From contig NC_134028.1 in assembly GCF_964204645.1 (NCBI RefSeq), positions 744,001 through 808,000 on the forward strand: DNA of 64,000 nt, read 5' to 3'. Positions 12,009 through 25,030 of this stretch are shown here, one piece after another. The notes beneath the pieces were generated by a model. The model searched no databases. It saw only the letters and a list, made by a program, of their open reading frames with translations, and had not been told where the DNA came from. Source of the stretch: Tubulanus polymorphus (Eukaryota; Nemertea; Palaeonemertea; Tubulaniformes; Tubulanidae). The translations under genes and the position numbers were made by a program. Position 1 is the stretch's first letter. Every line of letters starts with the position of its first letter.

Positions 12009-15000
12009 CTATGGCTGGGCGACAGGGGGCGGTGCTCTAGGACCCCCTTTTGACGCGTCACTGACGATGCTACGAAGAGATTTCTTTTTGGAAGTTTGTT
12101 TATCACCGAGTGAGTTCAGCCTCGCTACCATAAACTGTTTATCCTTGCCTTCCTACAATATCACAACAATACATCATGTATTACCGTAATTATCACAATG
12201 GAACAATGAGGAGTTTAAGAATGGTGACCTAGGTACAAAAGTAGTGAGGCCAGGAGGACTGTAAGTGGAGTGAGGCCAGGAGGACTGTAAGTGGAGTGAG
12301 GCCAGGAGGACTGTAAGTGGAGTGAGGCTAAAACTTACTAAAATCAGTTGCTCTTTGAGAATATCATTTCGGGCGCGGAAAGCTCTTCCTAATGTAGCAT
12401 AGTAATAAATCATCAATCTAGAAATAATACAAATCATAATTCATTTCATTCTGGTGTCTAAGAAACCTCAATCAATCGCGGTTCATCCTCCTAAATCAGC
12501 TACATCTACTCACATTAACAACAGAATTAACGGTACAATGAATCCAGCAGATCCGAGGAAGTTTAGGATATCGTCGACGACTGCGGGCCAACTACTGATT
12601 AATGTCGTCACAGATTCATACATCGTGTTATAAACACGGAATGGTCCGCATCCTTTCGACGGCCCAATCCTACATGAGAAAGAGATAGAATTCTATAAAA
12701 TACTGCTGTTCGTTCTAGCATGCTCATAAATCTCTGTTTAAATACCTCGCTATCACGAAACCAATCGGCAATGCGCACAGGAAGTACGCCAGAAGTAGTA
12801 CGATCAAGAAGAATGTATTACTACGCGATGCTACAAATGGTTGCTCGGAAGGTTTCATATTCACTAACGCTGAACCCTGAAATATGATATATAAGATGTT
12901 CACATTGATTTCTCATACAACCCGGCCGGCTCGGTCGTTTCCACCGACAATCAGTTTACCTTTTTGAGGTAAAACACGATGAAGTATTTCACAACAGTCA
13001 TTCCCGGTATCAGCGGACAAAAGAAAAAACCAATCCTGAAATATATATGATTTACATGTATATTTATATAACGATGGACCAGGAATAACCTACCTATCTA
13101 GGCCAGGTTCGAGCGGGATCTAAGGGTCTCATTACTTACCAGCAGAGTGTCTGACCATAAATAAGATCTAATACGTTTTTCGGAATGTCAAATTCTTGGT
13201 ATCCAGCAATTTGTACGATCTTACACTGGCATTTGTCAACTATCAGTCTGTAAAAGAAATTTTGATAACTCGTTAAATGGTTTAAAGATGCGTGGACTTT
13301 ATTTATCTTACTAGGATGGCGGCGGTGGACTATGACAATACTTTAGGGAACTTGACTCGGCCCTTGTACACTTACTTCCTCGGAAATTCTACGATTAATG
13401 TAACGCAGAATACAGTCAGAAAATCCATGATGACCAATTTATAGAAATTCTGTCCAACGTACGTTTCCCAGCACTGGAAATTCATAAGATAATCGAAATT
13501 CAATTTTGATATACGACGAAAGAATTAAAGAACCTTCATTCGAGCAGAAAAAAAGATTTCTGATGACTGGATGCATACCCTTAATGGAGTACATTCATTA
13601 ATGCCAACACTACATGTAGCATCTTTAGTTGAACAGGTCACTTGGACGTAAAGAGTAGCTATTAGAAATCCCAAAGAGGCCAAACGCAACAAAACAGCCC
13701 TGAAAATAATATGAGCAAAACAATAGAAACAATGCGTGGTACTAGGGGAGAACTACAATACAGTGATCCAGAGAGATTCAATAACTTATTATATGCGGGA
13801 TACGATTCGTTTAATATTTACAAACAGGTCCAGCGAAACACTGCATTTCATAATTATCATTAACCTATGTACATGTGTACTGGCCGGGGACTAATGCATT
13901 GATTTCAGTAAATTGTGTAGAATCTGCGACCAGCACCATCACACAGATGTGTCACAGAATGACAGGTGCTGCTGTGGACAGATTCAACAATATGTCACAT
14001 AATAACAGATGCTACTGTGGACAGATTCAACAATTATAGCATCTTTCAGTGTGCGGTATTGGCGCTCTAGTGTCAGATGTTGACGACCGTTAAGTGCTGC
14101 CCCTATACATATCAATAGCGGTGAACAAGAGAACTAACTCGACTGAACGATATTCTTACTGCGGCAAGCGCGTACTTGATCAGTTCCCAAATTCGCCGAT
14201 AAGTATATAGGGGCAGCACATGACGGTTGAGAATTCAAACACTTCATTTTATCGCTCGATATGAAACAAACTTTAGCGTAGGACAAAGAAAGACACGCAA
14301 CAAATTACACAGAACAAATGCTAATACAGAATACGGACTTGGTCTGGTTAATTACTTACCGAACTATTGTCATCTGTACTGCGAACATAGGACGGTATTC
14401 CTCAGGTTTAACCATTATTTTGAATAAAGTCGGAAGCACAGCGTTTAATGCAGTGATTGTCAGCGACGGTAAAAACTCGATGAGCAATTTCAGAAAGTCG
14501 TGATAACCGCTGTAAGCTGCACTTTTAGTCAACTGAAAAAAACAACAGGACATTAACAGGACATTATTCCTAGGTCCATGAAAATAAAGTTCGAGATGGT
14601 TCCTTGAGCGACGTTTCGACTAATAGAATATAAGATGACTATGAGATAACTATTAGAATATAGCCGAAACGTTGAATACAGACTGCTAGCTCAAGGAAAC
14701 ATTTTCGGGCTCCTTATTTTTTCTGTGGATTTGTCTACATTACGAAGACATTAACAACGTCTAACACGTGAATCACGTTTAGCAATTTGGGATCGGGTGT
14801 CTCAGGGTTCCAGATTCTGAAATGGCTGACAGTGTTTCGTACCTCTAATGTTAGAGTAGTGACGACGTATATACAGTAACCTCCAGCAGCAAGTAAAGCT
14901 ATTACTATCAGATTGATGACAAGTCGTATTGAATACAGGTTACATTTCTGCTGAGTGGTGCGAGCTATTCTCTTCAACTCCCTCCTTTCCTCGTCCAATT

Positions 15001-18000
15001 CAGCCTGAAATCATACAAATTAATTGATCAAATTTATATCGAGTGAAAAGAACTTTATGGCCGATAGTTCTATAGCCTGGTATTAACTGTTAACCCGTGG
15101 GCTAACTCGAATCATTGTCAATTGAGTTAACCCACGGGTTTAAGTTGATACCTGTCTAAAGAACCAGTTATACTGGGCCCAGTTACTGTGACAAGAATCC
15201 TGAGATCAGAAGACTGGTCACTTAGATTTCATCAGATCGGTTATTTTAACTAAATAAGGCTTTAACTGATCTCAAATCTAAGTCTGGTGACGGACTGTAT
15301 CAACTTACAGAGAACTGTTGGTAAAGACTTTTAGCTTTGATAAGCGCGCTATCCTCTAAAGTCAGAGTATAATCCCAGCTGGAGAATATCATAGAACTGT
15401 ATTTCATGTTAACCTGATCGGCGCTATCAACTATATTCCGTTTCAATGTATTTGTCATGCTAGAAAATAAAGACAGAATACATCACTGAATCTTGGCTCG
15501 TGTTGTTTAACAAGGTTCCATATACCAGTGGTACCAAGGTACGAGTAGAATATGTGTGTAGCGGTGACTCTTGGGAAAACCAAAAGTCACTGTTTGCGAA
15601 ATGCTTCCTCAGTTTTTACAGGTTTTCCGAAGGCCGTCTCGGTCAGAATACGACTTACCTACAAACCATCAGAATCAGACTAAACAATAATGCAACACCG
15701 GCGACACAAAGATAGGCTAGTGGCATGTTGTATGAGAACGTCGACGATAAACTAAACTGTTGATTGTCGTAATATCCATAAAATAAAATGGTTCGTTCCA
15801 TCCAACCCTATATCAAATACAAATCAAAATAAAATTAGTATTTAGACTTTCCAGAAATTTCTTTTGTTCACGGATTTAAAATTCAATCAATTCGTGTTAC
15901 GTCCCTCACAGCTATGGTAGGGTAGGGTACACCCTCACAGCTATGGTAAGATAGGGTGCATCCCTCACAGCTTATTAGGATGAGGGGAGTGAAGGGAGTC
16001 ACACGAAGGGCCACATGGGTTCTTGATGAACCAGAATTCTTACAGCTCTATGTAACTGGGTCTGCTGCAAAAAATCTACTCACCGTTCCTTGTAAGAAAT
16101 CTTGAATGAGTTTATCAGCTTGTTGAGTTGTCGTATTGGTGACGTATTCATCATAGAGCGCCGAACATTGTATGGAAGTGTTCATAGCAATATCCCCGCT
16201 GACTAGAGAACTAGTCGACTGAGTGGGGAATGTAATCTGTGGAATCACAGCGAATAGAAATACAACCAGAAAGATGAATAGATTCAGGAAGAACAGCCAT
16301 CTCAAAAATACAAAATACGACAATACACCCGAACCAAAATGACCTGAAAATAAAAGAGTTTTTATGAAGTCATCTAAACCGCCCTACTTGTGAAAACATC
16401 TTAAGTGCAAGAACTTCATAAAGCCTACCTTCAATTGATTTGAATGATCCACCCCAAACTGATATCGATGGCGCATTTCTGACTTTCTTCGTCGCTGTAA
16501 GGAAACGCTGTGAACGAACAGAAGAAATTCTACGTTTAAGCCCGTATTCGACCGAAGCGCTTGACGGTCTGAACCGAGACCGAAGCTCAATTCCATCTTG
16601 CACTGTCGGCATTCCACAATTTCCACTACCGTTTTGCTGACGTTTTGAAAATCTGTTCTTTCGATCAAGGAATGAAATCCATGAACGGAAGACCATTGTT
16701 GCAACATTTATTCAAATTAGTTTTAAAGATGACATTAGCCGAGATGAGTTATAGGAAAGTTATCAACAACACTATAAGGGTAAGCCTAAGCGTACCTTTT
16801 TACCGCGTCCAACCAAAGATGAATCTTCTGCACTGATTTTTTCCAGTAATTTATATCTGAAAGAAAATACACAATCGTCACTTAGGCCTATACTAATCAT
16901 TAAAACGTGGACATTATGTTTTTGAAAGAAGGATTAAAAGTTTTGACATCAATAATAATGGTAACGCGCTCGGTTACCTAGCCGATGCCCAATTTGTTCT
17001 TTGTACATTGACACGTTTTTGTAGTTTCTTATATTTATGTTTCCCTTTCCACAATAAGAATGTTTTCTCTGATAATTTATCATCCCTCGCTTTCTTTTTG
17101 CCTTTCAGTCGCTCTTCGGGCGTCGCTCCATAAACCGGTATTTTCACTGCCTCCATTTAGAAATATATGTTCCAACGTAGTTCTTGGTAGAATCCTGGTA
17201 TCTATGGGAAACTGTTATTCCAATGATTCAAAACTTTTACGTAATATATTCCAAAATATATATAATCCTGGATGTAGTGGTGAAGTTGAACTGGACATTC
17301 GGAGCTGTGGTCGTTTACTGTCAACTGAACTAGTATATACATAATATTCCATATAATGACGACTGCTTCAGGCCACCTGCTTCCAAAGGGTTTTTACGGT
17401 AAATTAATTCGACAGGCCTGTATAGCCATGATTTACACAAAGAATGTACTGTCCCGTAACTAAATCGACGTTCATAGAGCTGAAATTGCTGAGAAAGAAC
17501 CTACTACTAGTTTTAATCGTTTTTATCTGAATTTCTCATCGTTTGTCGTAGTTTGACTTTCAATTTCACTGACCCCTATAGCTCTGCATGATCCAGTCAG
17601 AACTGCGAGGCGTCTAGTCAGAACTGCGAGGTGTCTAGTCAAAACTGCGAGGGGTCTAGTCAAAACTGCGAGGTGTCTAGTCGAAACTGCGAGGTGTCTC
17701 AGTCGGACTGTTAGGGGTCTTGTCAGTTATTGCGTGGTGAATGATGAACATCTGTATGGATGAAGTTGCGATGATTGTACCAGGCCTAATTCAGTGAATT
17801 TATAATTGTCAACTGATCCAGTACACGCCACAGCTGCAGCCCTGATGACAATAAGTCGATGTATGAGACAGTATTACTCAATAAATCAGTATCTTGCATC
17901 CTCTCGATTAAAGCAATGAGATTAAAATCGTTTTTATCAACGATTTGAAGTAGACTCTGATGGTGGATCATGCATTACTGAGGTCATGGTTTTAGAGTAG

Positions 18001-21000
18001 CTTATGCAGTAGCACGCGTGTAGTATGGGTAGATGGCGCCCACCCGTCGTAATTAGTGATCTAGTCACCGGATAGAAAATATCAAATATATATAAAGCTA
18101 AACTGAATAGATTTCTGGCAATGACAATCAGTATATCTGTAAAACTGAAGCAGATGGATCGTCTCAAATATCAACCCGCTTTTATAACGATTTTTAAAAT
18201 ACGGTCTTTATATATTGTAAGCCTATAATTACTGGTGGCCCCTGATGAAATGAGATTCGATATTTTTTCTCCGCGACGTCTTATTTCATCTCAAATATGT
18301 TGAGATGTTATTAGGGTGAGGGGCGGCGGTGCTTTTAGAATACGCCGCAATACGTATATACATATTGAATGTGTAGAATGTAGTATGATTGAATCAGCTT
18401 CACTCAAACTAAAGCCACTGATATTTTTCATCGCATACATGTATATCGTGTGTATGTTAAACGTGAAATGGAAAGAAAATAAAAATGATGATTCAATAAA
18501 TTGTTAGCGAGAGTAAAAAGAAGTCAATTGTATTAAGTTAAAACAGCTGCCAGACCATAAAACCAGTCACGAGTTTGAATAATAATCTATAAATCGACAA
18601 TAATTCGTTATGTCTCAAGTGGTCGGTGAGGTATAGCCGCAAGTATATCAGTAAATCACTAAAAAGCTTCGTGGTTTCTAGAATTCGTGGTTTAACGACT
18701 GTAAACCGAGAATCATTTATTGTTCATTTTTTACCAGATGTTTTTGTCGAATCGGTATCAATAATATTTACGAGAGGGCGCAGTGCAAATTAGATATCAA
18801 ATTAAGTAGACAATTTAATGGTTTATAGATTAAAGTAGTAATATATGGTTTAAAATCCCATAAAACCGTCTACTCTATTGGCTAAAGAAATAGCTAAAAA
18901 ATTGACCAGAAACCTGAAACTGTGGAACTGAGTCCTGCATCTCATTTCTGATGCAGTTTGAAACGAGTGTTGGGTCTCGATCGAGTAACACAGCTAGCAG
19001 TGATAATACAGTGGGAGGTGGGACCTGAGTTTAGTCGGGAAGGTCACGTGCCTCCCTCGTTTGGCTGCAAACTACTGGGAAGTTAATCGAACTCGTCATT
19101 AGCAAGCAACAATGCGCCATCTATCGGAATACGTCTACTTCAACGGAATCAATCATGAATCAATCGTTTACGATGAAACATTCGGAGAAAATGATTTTTA
19201 ACAAGAGCTTTAGCCAATAATGTCAGGTTAACCGTTCTGTATATTGTACTGTGTATTGTGTCCGCCCTGATATTACCTGCTTAGTTCAAAAATCCTTTTC
19301 ATCCTTCCGGTTCTCCGTTCTGATGCCAGTTCGTGATGAATTGAAAATAGAAGCATTTTACTATCGGCGGTAGGCCGTCGAAGCCTGGGTCGGATCCGCC
19401 GATCCTCGGGTCTCGGGAACGTTCCGTAGCCTTCATCCTGTGGAATTTCAGCGCCGTCTATTTGAATTTTATCCAGCGGAACATCGGTTATAGTTTGTAC
19501 GGTACAATCACGCGCCGAGTTTGGGCAACTTTGAGGACGAATTATCGATTGTCGTTGTCTATGAGGTGATAGCTGGTATAGGCTTATATCGTCCAGTGAG
19601 TCTAACACCAAACCCGGCAGAGACGGTGCATCCTCCATAATCAATCTATAAATCACTGTCCTAGATGTGTCTGTGTAGGTTTATGTATGTACGGTACTGA
19701 ATTCGGACCGCTGTAAGACCATGTGTTTATATTTACATGAAACGTACGCACAATCGATGTTGTCCTATCAATTGATTTCAATCAGATCCACGGTCAATCG
19801 ATGCTTTCATAAAGAAGAGTCTAATTAGAATCGAGCTCCTACTGACCACCATCAGGTCAGTCCTGTTTGTATAGCTTGTATATCGCTACTGTAATTACGT
19901 CCTAGACGGAGACACTAAGTGTAAGAAACAATAGGCCTAGTATCGTGTGACAGGCAGTGATGCGATAAACATTACTCTACTAAAACAAGACTGATATATC
20001 TGAACACAGACTGCACGTGTATTAAATCTAAAACAAACACATCCTCTCTCCCCCGGAGACTCCGTTCTATTTACTTTGCTAAATTGATGTATATTTTAAT
20101 CTCAATGTTTCATTCATTTTATCCTTTTATCCTATTAAGTTTTAGATAAAACTCGCGATGAGATTTTGTTGTGAACACGACAGAAAACAGTGTTTACCCT
20201 GAACTTAATATTCTGTAAAATTGTCGTCATCTTGATTAAAGATTGGATCTATTTCTGATACCCGTGGTCAGTGGTGGAGTTACCGGTTAATGGCTTATAC
20301 TTCCGGGCAATGACTGGCGTGCTGCCGGTCAATACTGCCGACCACATATACTGTTTATTACACCTCAGTCCCATAAAGCTTAAAAGTACATTATTTGAAT
20401 AATGTTTCGGAGAGATATATTTGTTGTTTGTCTTAGAAACGTAATGAATTCCTAGTACGTACATATAAGTAGTGTATTAAACTAGACTCTCTGCGTTGGA
20501 AGTAGTTCATAAATGACTTCGTTGAAACGTCACTACTCCTCTTATCTGTTATAAATGGCTCATAGAATTGAATCTAAACATCACTACAGTTTTTATTTTT
20601 TGAAAATGACTCGTAGAATTGAGCCGGAAATGTCACTATCCTAGTTGTTTAAATGTGCATTTTTCTTCAATTGATTTAATAGACTGTCGCTCGTCTTTAG
20701 AAACCAATCTGGATTGCGGGGTTTGCAATCAGTGACCATAGTAATTACCATAAATAACATACATTATTCAAACACATACATTACCCGCAAACAATGAACT
20801 GTGCAGTGTGTAGGTAAAGAGACAATGACTGACTGTCTGACTGCGGTTTCATTGATACATCCATCGTACGATAAAAATCTGTCTAGAATTAATTTGTATT
20901 TGTTTGCGATGACGCACACGAATTGTTTGTAAAAACTGTTTTATCCGTTGTATTTTTCAATAGATATTTATTTATTTGTCAATCGATATATGAAAATATG

Positions 21001-21358
21001 AAATGACTGATGGGAAGTCGAATAGCGGGTGCAAACAGCCAGTAATGATTGGTCAATATTGAATGGTAGATTTCTAAATGGATTTTGGATTGTGTAAAAT
21101 GTCTGTAAACAAATCGACAATAGTCGCGAAAACTCAAATAAATACCAATTACCTTAGCAAGCGTTTGGCTTCTATTGGAATCGCTGCATCTCTGATTTTA
21201 GTTAAAGTCGCGATTAGTTTTTCTTTATTCCAAGTTTGCGTTAGGTTCATATCACGTGCTATCGTTTCCACGATGTAGATTCCATTTTTACTGAGATGCA
21301 GATCATCCAAATCGGATATATCGATCAACATGATCGTATCGTTAGATTCGGGACGCAC
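12009..21358 (-). CDS. TMC: Transmembrane channel-like (TMC) protein, about 18 exons
   Basis: Recognised exons, 5' to 3' on the minus strand: 21358-21153, 19645-19277, 17146-16978, 16856-16796, about 16490-16429, 16343-16084, 15807-15659, about 15461-15309, about 15004-14846, about 14530-14361, about 13699-13587, 13472-13371, about 13247-13140, about 13036-12960, about 12878-12746, about 12671-12523, about 12425-12345 and 12152-12009. The TMC signature CWETYVGQ is in the 13.4-kb exon. Other family blocks are [36 protein letters not shown]-like [36 protein letters not shown] and the C-terminal [20 protein letters not shown] proteins are multipass mechanotransduction or leak channels. The cytoplasmic N-terminus is long and poorly conserved. 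Exons 21.2 and 19.6 kb join in phase, but the start codon and possibly one small exon between 19.28 and 17.15 kb were not found. A subfamily call (TMC5/7-like) is only a guess. Confidence 0.93.
12243..12327. repeat. 26-bp tandem repeat, 3+ copies, in the last TMC intron
   Basis: Three near-perfect copies of a unit beginning gtgaggccaggaggactgta. On the gene's strand each unit carries a ccacttacag 3'-splice-like motif, so decoy acceptors are present in tandem before the last exon. Confidence 0.9.
13935..14035. repeat. Two-copy direct repeat in a TMC intron
   Basis: Two copies of about 48 bases sharing tgtggacagattcaacaat at their right ends and gtcaca near their left ends, with several substitutions. 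Confidence 0.75.
14085..14227. mobile_element. MITE (family A), about 143 bp, in a TMC intron
   Basis: The ends are inverted repeats: gaccgttaagtgctgcccct on the left pairs with aggggcagcacatgacggt on the right. The imperfect match continues inward for about 40 bases (atagcgg-like inside). No coding capacity. A related copy lies at 46006-46090. The superfamily is not assigned because the target-site duplication is unclear. Confidence 0.75.
14600..14745 (+). mobile_element. Penelope-type 3' tail relic in a TMC intron
   Basis: Shares with the 24.65-24.76 kb Penelope tail the order gatgactat, attagaatatag, cgaaacgttgaata, ctcaaggaaacattttcgg, and then a T-rich stretch ending in tgtggattt. It also carries an inverted partial copy of the stem at its left (cgtttcgactaatagaata). 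It is a short non-coding remnant. Confidence 0.7.
15903..15975. repeat. Short tandem repeat in a TMC intron
   Basis: Three diverged copies of a roughly 27-base unit beginning ccctcacagctatggta. Confidence 0.8.
17585..17722. repeat. 21-bp tandem repeat in a TMC intron
   Basis: Six or seven copies of a unit like tagtcagaactgcgaggtgtc with few changes. No coding role. Confidence 0.88.
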
Positions 21359-21928
21359 CTAAAAAAAAAAAAGAATTCCAGATGAGAAAATATACACGTG
21401 AAGCTTATATGGAAAAAAACCCGACACAAAAACCATATTTCAAAATTTCCAAAAATTCAAGCACCTTCATAAACAACAATTGAAAAATCCATTCAATATT
21501 TCAATGATAAGATGTATCTCTGAGTTTGAAGATACAGTTTGTTAAATGAACTTAGAAGAGCCACAACCGGTTTCAACCAGAATACATGTTTATCAACCTA
21601 TCATGAATATCAATATGACTGCATGTGTTTCCGTTTCGGTTCCACAGCTACGGAGATATAGTGTGTGGTTTGTCTTTAGTTTGATTCGTAGCAACCGCAA
21701 TTAACGGTTACCTTTTAGTTATATACATTGATTACACGACGACAAGTTCAGTAAATATCCGATGATGCAACAACGGACTATGAATACTAACAGCAAGGGC
21801 AGCAGTGTCTATGAAATTAGTTGTAAATTGATACGAGGTATCAAAATTACGTACCGGACCTATTCCTCTGGAAATCGCTCTCCACTATTGTTCAAGGCTC
21901 TGGAAAATATCATCAGCACAGAAAGTCC

Positions 21929-23161
21929 GTGGATCTTACCAACCAACTGAATAAACTCATTGATTCCAGCCCTTGGACTAGATTTAGCAACACCGAAAAC
22001 ATAGTAAATTTGTCTTCAACCACGTTATCTTCTACTCAGTGTCAACTTCTCGGCTACGGTTTGAATTTTTCTCTTCCTCATCAAGATAAACATGTTTTAG
22101 ACTTTGTCACCCAATTGGAATATCGCAAATCATCTCCGAACAGTTTGGACTATAACTTTATATTCATGAATCTACAGGCTATATGCGATCAACTCAACAG
22201 GAACCTTTTTGAATATCTACCTCGTCGATTTCGGCTCGCCCTCCAAGAACTACGGAAGTTAAAGACTATTAAAATATCTAAGGCTGATAAAGGTGGCAAG
22301 ATTGTGATTTTAGATCTGGATAATTATAATGTTAAAATGCAATCTCTCTTGGATAATCCTGGTGTTTATAAGAAACTTAAATCGAATCCTCTTCCTCGTA
22401 TGCAAGCTAATTTCAACAGAAGTCTTTCGGATATTATTAAACGTTTCCCCTCCGCTAAAGAAACTCTGAATAAGTTCCATTCACGTCTTCCCTCTTTACC
22501 ATATATCTATGGTTTGCCTAAAATTCATAAAGATAATGTTCCACTGCGCCCTATAGTCTCCAATTGTAATTCTCCTACATACCGGTTATCTAAATTTCTC
22601 GCGAAACAGTTATCTCCGGTGCTCGGTTCGTTCTCTCCGTCGCACCTTCGCCATAATCAACACTTACTTGAACGTATTAAGAATATTATCCCTGGCAACG
22701 ACAAATTTATATCATTTGATGTTACTTCCCTTTTTACCAATGTTCCTCTTGGACCTACTCTTGATTTCTTAAAACGCAGATTACCATCACTTAACATTAA
22801 CTTCGGCATTCCTACGGATTGTATCATCGACCTTATCTCTATTTGTACGACGGACTCCTTTTTTGAATTCAACAATTGTTTTTACGAGCAGACATTCGGT
22901 ATCGCTATGGGAAATCCTCTAAGTCCTATTCTAGCTAATTTATTCCTAGAACATGTTGAATCTGAAATATTGCCTCTTTACATTGATATTCACCCTAAAA
23001 TCTGGCTCAGATATGTTGACGATGTTCTGGCTTTGGTTCCCTTTGACTTCAATGTAGATAACTTTCTTATATATTTAAACTCCCTTTACCCGTCTCTGGC
23101 TTTTACGTATGAATGGGAATCTAATAGTAAAATATATACTGAACTCTTTAGCGAAAGGTAA
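21929..23161 (+). pseudogene. Penelope reverse transcriptase, N-terminal/RT fragment
   Basis: A 410-residue stretch, open from about 21827, holding the RT palm with YVDD. The last eight or so residues before the stop (IYTELFSER) are encoded by the inserted inverted-repeat arm, not by the element. No initiator ATG fits, so this is a fragment. Confidence 0.9.
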
Positions 23162-23568
23162 AAAGTTCACGTATATATTTGTAAATCTCAATGAAAACAA
23201 CCCGCGAGCAGAATGTACGTACATTATAGCATGAAAGATGAGAGATAGCATTAATACGAGTATCTAATTAAATCGTATTAATGATTAACTAGTTTTTATT
23301 GCCTCTGTTATGTGAAGGCATGAAAGCCGACTGTATTAATTCATATCGTCCTATAGCCGTGTACTGACCAACGAGTACTAGGCATAATTAGAATTAGTTT
23401 TAAATTGCTGACAGTCGCCGAGGCATGCAGAGTCGAGTTCAACTCGTCAACAACAAACAAACATTCACGCGGGCCTCGCAACTATCATTTATCAGGGGAA
23501 AAAACCGTCGCCACTTTCAGACGAGTGAAATATATGTATTCAATGAGTCACTCCTCGAGTTAATAGTT
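23133..23568. repeat. Left arm of a perfect 436-bp inverted repeat
   Basis: Base-for-base the reverse complement of 25158-25593 as far as I could compare by eye. It sits inside the Penelope ORF and replaces about 30 bases of it. The edges are sharp: homology stops within one or two bases at each end. No ORF, terminal inverted repeat or poly(A) tail of its own was seen. Confidence 0.93.
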
Positions 23569-23569
23569 C

Positions 23570-24337
23570 TTTTTGAAATTCGCGGTTTATAGGAAACCTA
23601 CCAACGCTGAATCCTACCTCCATTACTTCTCTTTTACTTCTCCGGATATTAAACTCGGTTTAGCTCAAGGATTATTTCTTCGCGCTTTGAGAATTTGCGA
23701 CCCCTCATTTCTACCCGATGAAATTCACCATATTAACCAATCTCTCAAAAAACTTGCCTACCCCGATTTCCTATTGAAAAAAGCTCTACTTAAAGCTCGT
23801 ACTACGCATTTTAGAAATAACAACCTTAGAACTCCTACGTTGGCTACCGATAAACAGCCTATCATTGTACCGTATGTACCTTTCCTCGAGAATTCTAAAG
23901 TTTCTCTTCGGTCACTAAATAAACAACTCATCTTTAAATACAATAATAAACTTAGTAACATATTGATTAACAACAAACCGAAAACCGAATCCCTAAACTG
24001 TGGAATTTATAAAATACCTTGTAAAGTTTGCGACAAAGTATATATAGGAGAAACAGGTCGGAATCTTAATCAACGCATAAAAGAGCATAAATTAGATGTA
24101 AAAAACTTTAAACCTGAAAGCGGAGTTGCTAGTCATGTTTTTCAGACTTCACACAATTTTGATTTTGCTAATGCTGAATTAGTTTACCCTTGCAGCGATA
24201 AAACTAGAAGACATATTTTGGAATCTGCATTAATTATTGAAAATTCGAACAACGTTGTAAACCTTAACAATGGTTTTTCACCCCATAATAAACTTATATC
24301 AAAATTCCTCTGTAAACTGGTTAAACTCAACACTTGA
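23570..24337 (+). pseudogene. Penelope C-terminal part with GIY-YIG endonuclease
   Basis: About 254 residues: the RT thumb region (FAVYRKPTNAESYLHYF) followed by a Cys-containing linker and a GIY-YIG nuclease with GIYKI, VYIGET and NQRIKEH. Separated from the RT part by the 436-bp insertion, so it cannot be made as one protein. Confidence 0.9.
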
Positions 24338-24647
24338 TTTCCCCTTTGATTATTTGTTATTTGTTCTCTCATCAATTTCGTCTCTGACTTAACTTGTATT
24401 CACCTTTGTTTTAAGTGCCCCCTAGTTTGTCTTTCTTTTTACTACTGACTTTAAGTTTCATTTATATTTATACTCACTATTGTTGTTTATAATCACCCCT
24501 TAGTTTGCTTCCCTTTAATCTATTTTAGCGTGTAACTGTTTCTACGTTAATTTTCCTTTAGTTTGTATCATCTCTGATTACTTGAATTAGTCTCTTTGTC
24601 CCTGGATTGTATATATATCTCATAATTTCTGTAGTATCTCATTATTC

Positions 24648-24695
24648 CTGAAGATGACTATTAGGATATAGTCGAAACGTTGAATAAACTACTAT
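24648..24695 (+). ncRNA. Hammerhead-ribozyme-like core in the Penelope 3' tail (candidate)
   Basis: The order CTGAAGA (fits CUGANGA), a stem gactat/atagtc closed by a short loop, then GAAAC matches the conserved hammerhead core and helix II. Known Penelope-like elements carry hammerhead motifs in their terminal repeats. A short helix III (gtt/aac) can be drawn, but I could not confirm helix I, so self-cleavage is unproven. Confidence 0.5.
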
Positions 24696-25030
24696 CTCGA
24701 AGTTTCATTTTCGGACTTTTTATTATCATTGTGGGATTCTCTCCTCATCGCGTCAACACGGATATTGTGTTTTACCTATCGTGATCTATTTAGGGTCATT
24801 CGAACGTTAAAAGCCTTCGGTTAATTTGAATTGGTTCGTTGTTAATAGATAATAAATCATTGAAATATCTAAACACTACTGTCGGTATGGTCGGTATGGT
24901 TATAAGCTTTTCGAAACATATCGAATTTAATATAATAAATAAAGTAACTTTGCTTCCTACATTTTGAATTCCTGAAATTATTGAATGAACTATTCAGTAT
25001 GAACATAACGCATTTGTGAATTCAACTTAC

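Larger units (their letters stand above)
21827..24780 (+). mobile_element. Penelope-like retroelement (RT + GIY-YIG), interrupted, 5'-truncated
   Basis: An open frame runs from about 21827 (no ATG needed; the usual 5' portion is missing). It carries the Penelope N-terminal block LSSTTLSSTQCQLLGYGLNF, KADKGGKIVILD, LPYIYGLPKIHK, PLRPIVS, FDVTSLFTNVP, the GIAMGNPLSPILANLF block and the catalytic LRYVDDVL (YVDD). It breaks at about 23133 inside YEWESNSKI. The protein resumes at about 23570 with LKFAVYRKPTNAESYLHYF and reaches the GIY-YIG nuclease (CGIYKIPCKVCDKVYIGETG...NQRIKEH). The stop is near 24337. A 3' non-coding tail follows, with a hammerhead-like core near 24650-24690. The gap between the two parts holds 436 bases of unrelated sequence, and about ten residues expected at the junction (PFLD-like) are missing. 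It is therefore defective. It lies upstream of the TMC exons, opposite in orientation. Confidence 0.93.

Noticed and set aside
16370-16707. Long minus-strand ORFs of about 108 residues as a complete gene
   Set aside because: Only the last 20 or so codons ([20 protein letters not shown]) fit TMC and end at a good donor; the upstream part is intron.
17786-18167. Minus-strand ORFs as extra TMC exons
   Set aside because: No splice sites in matching phase and no TMC-like residues.
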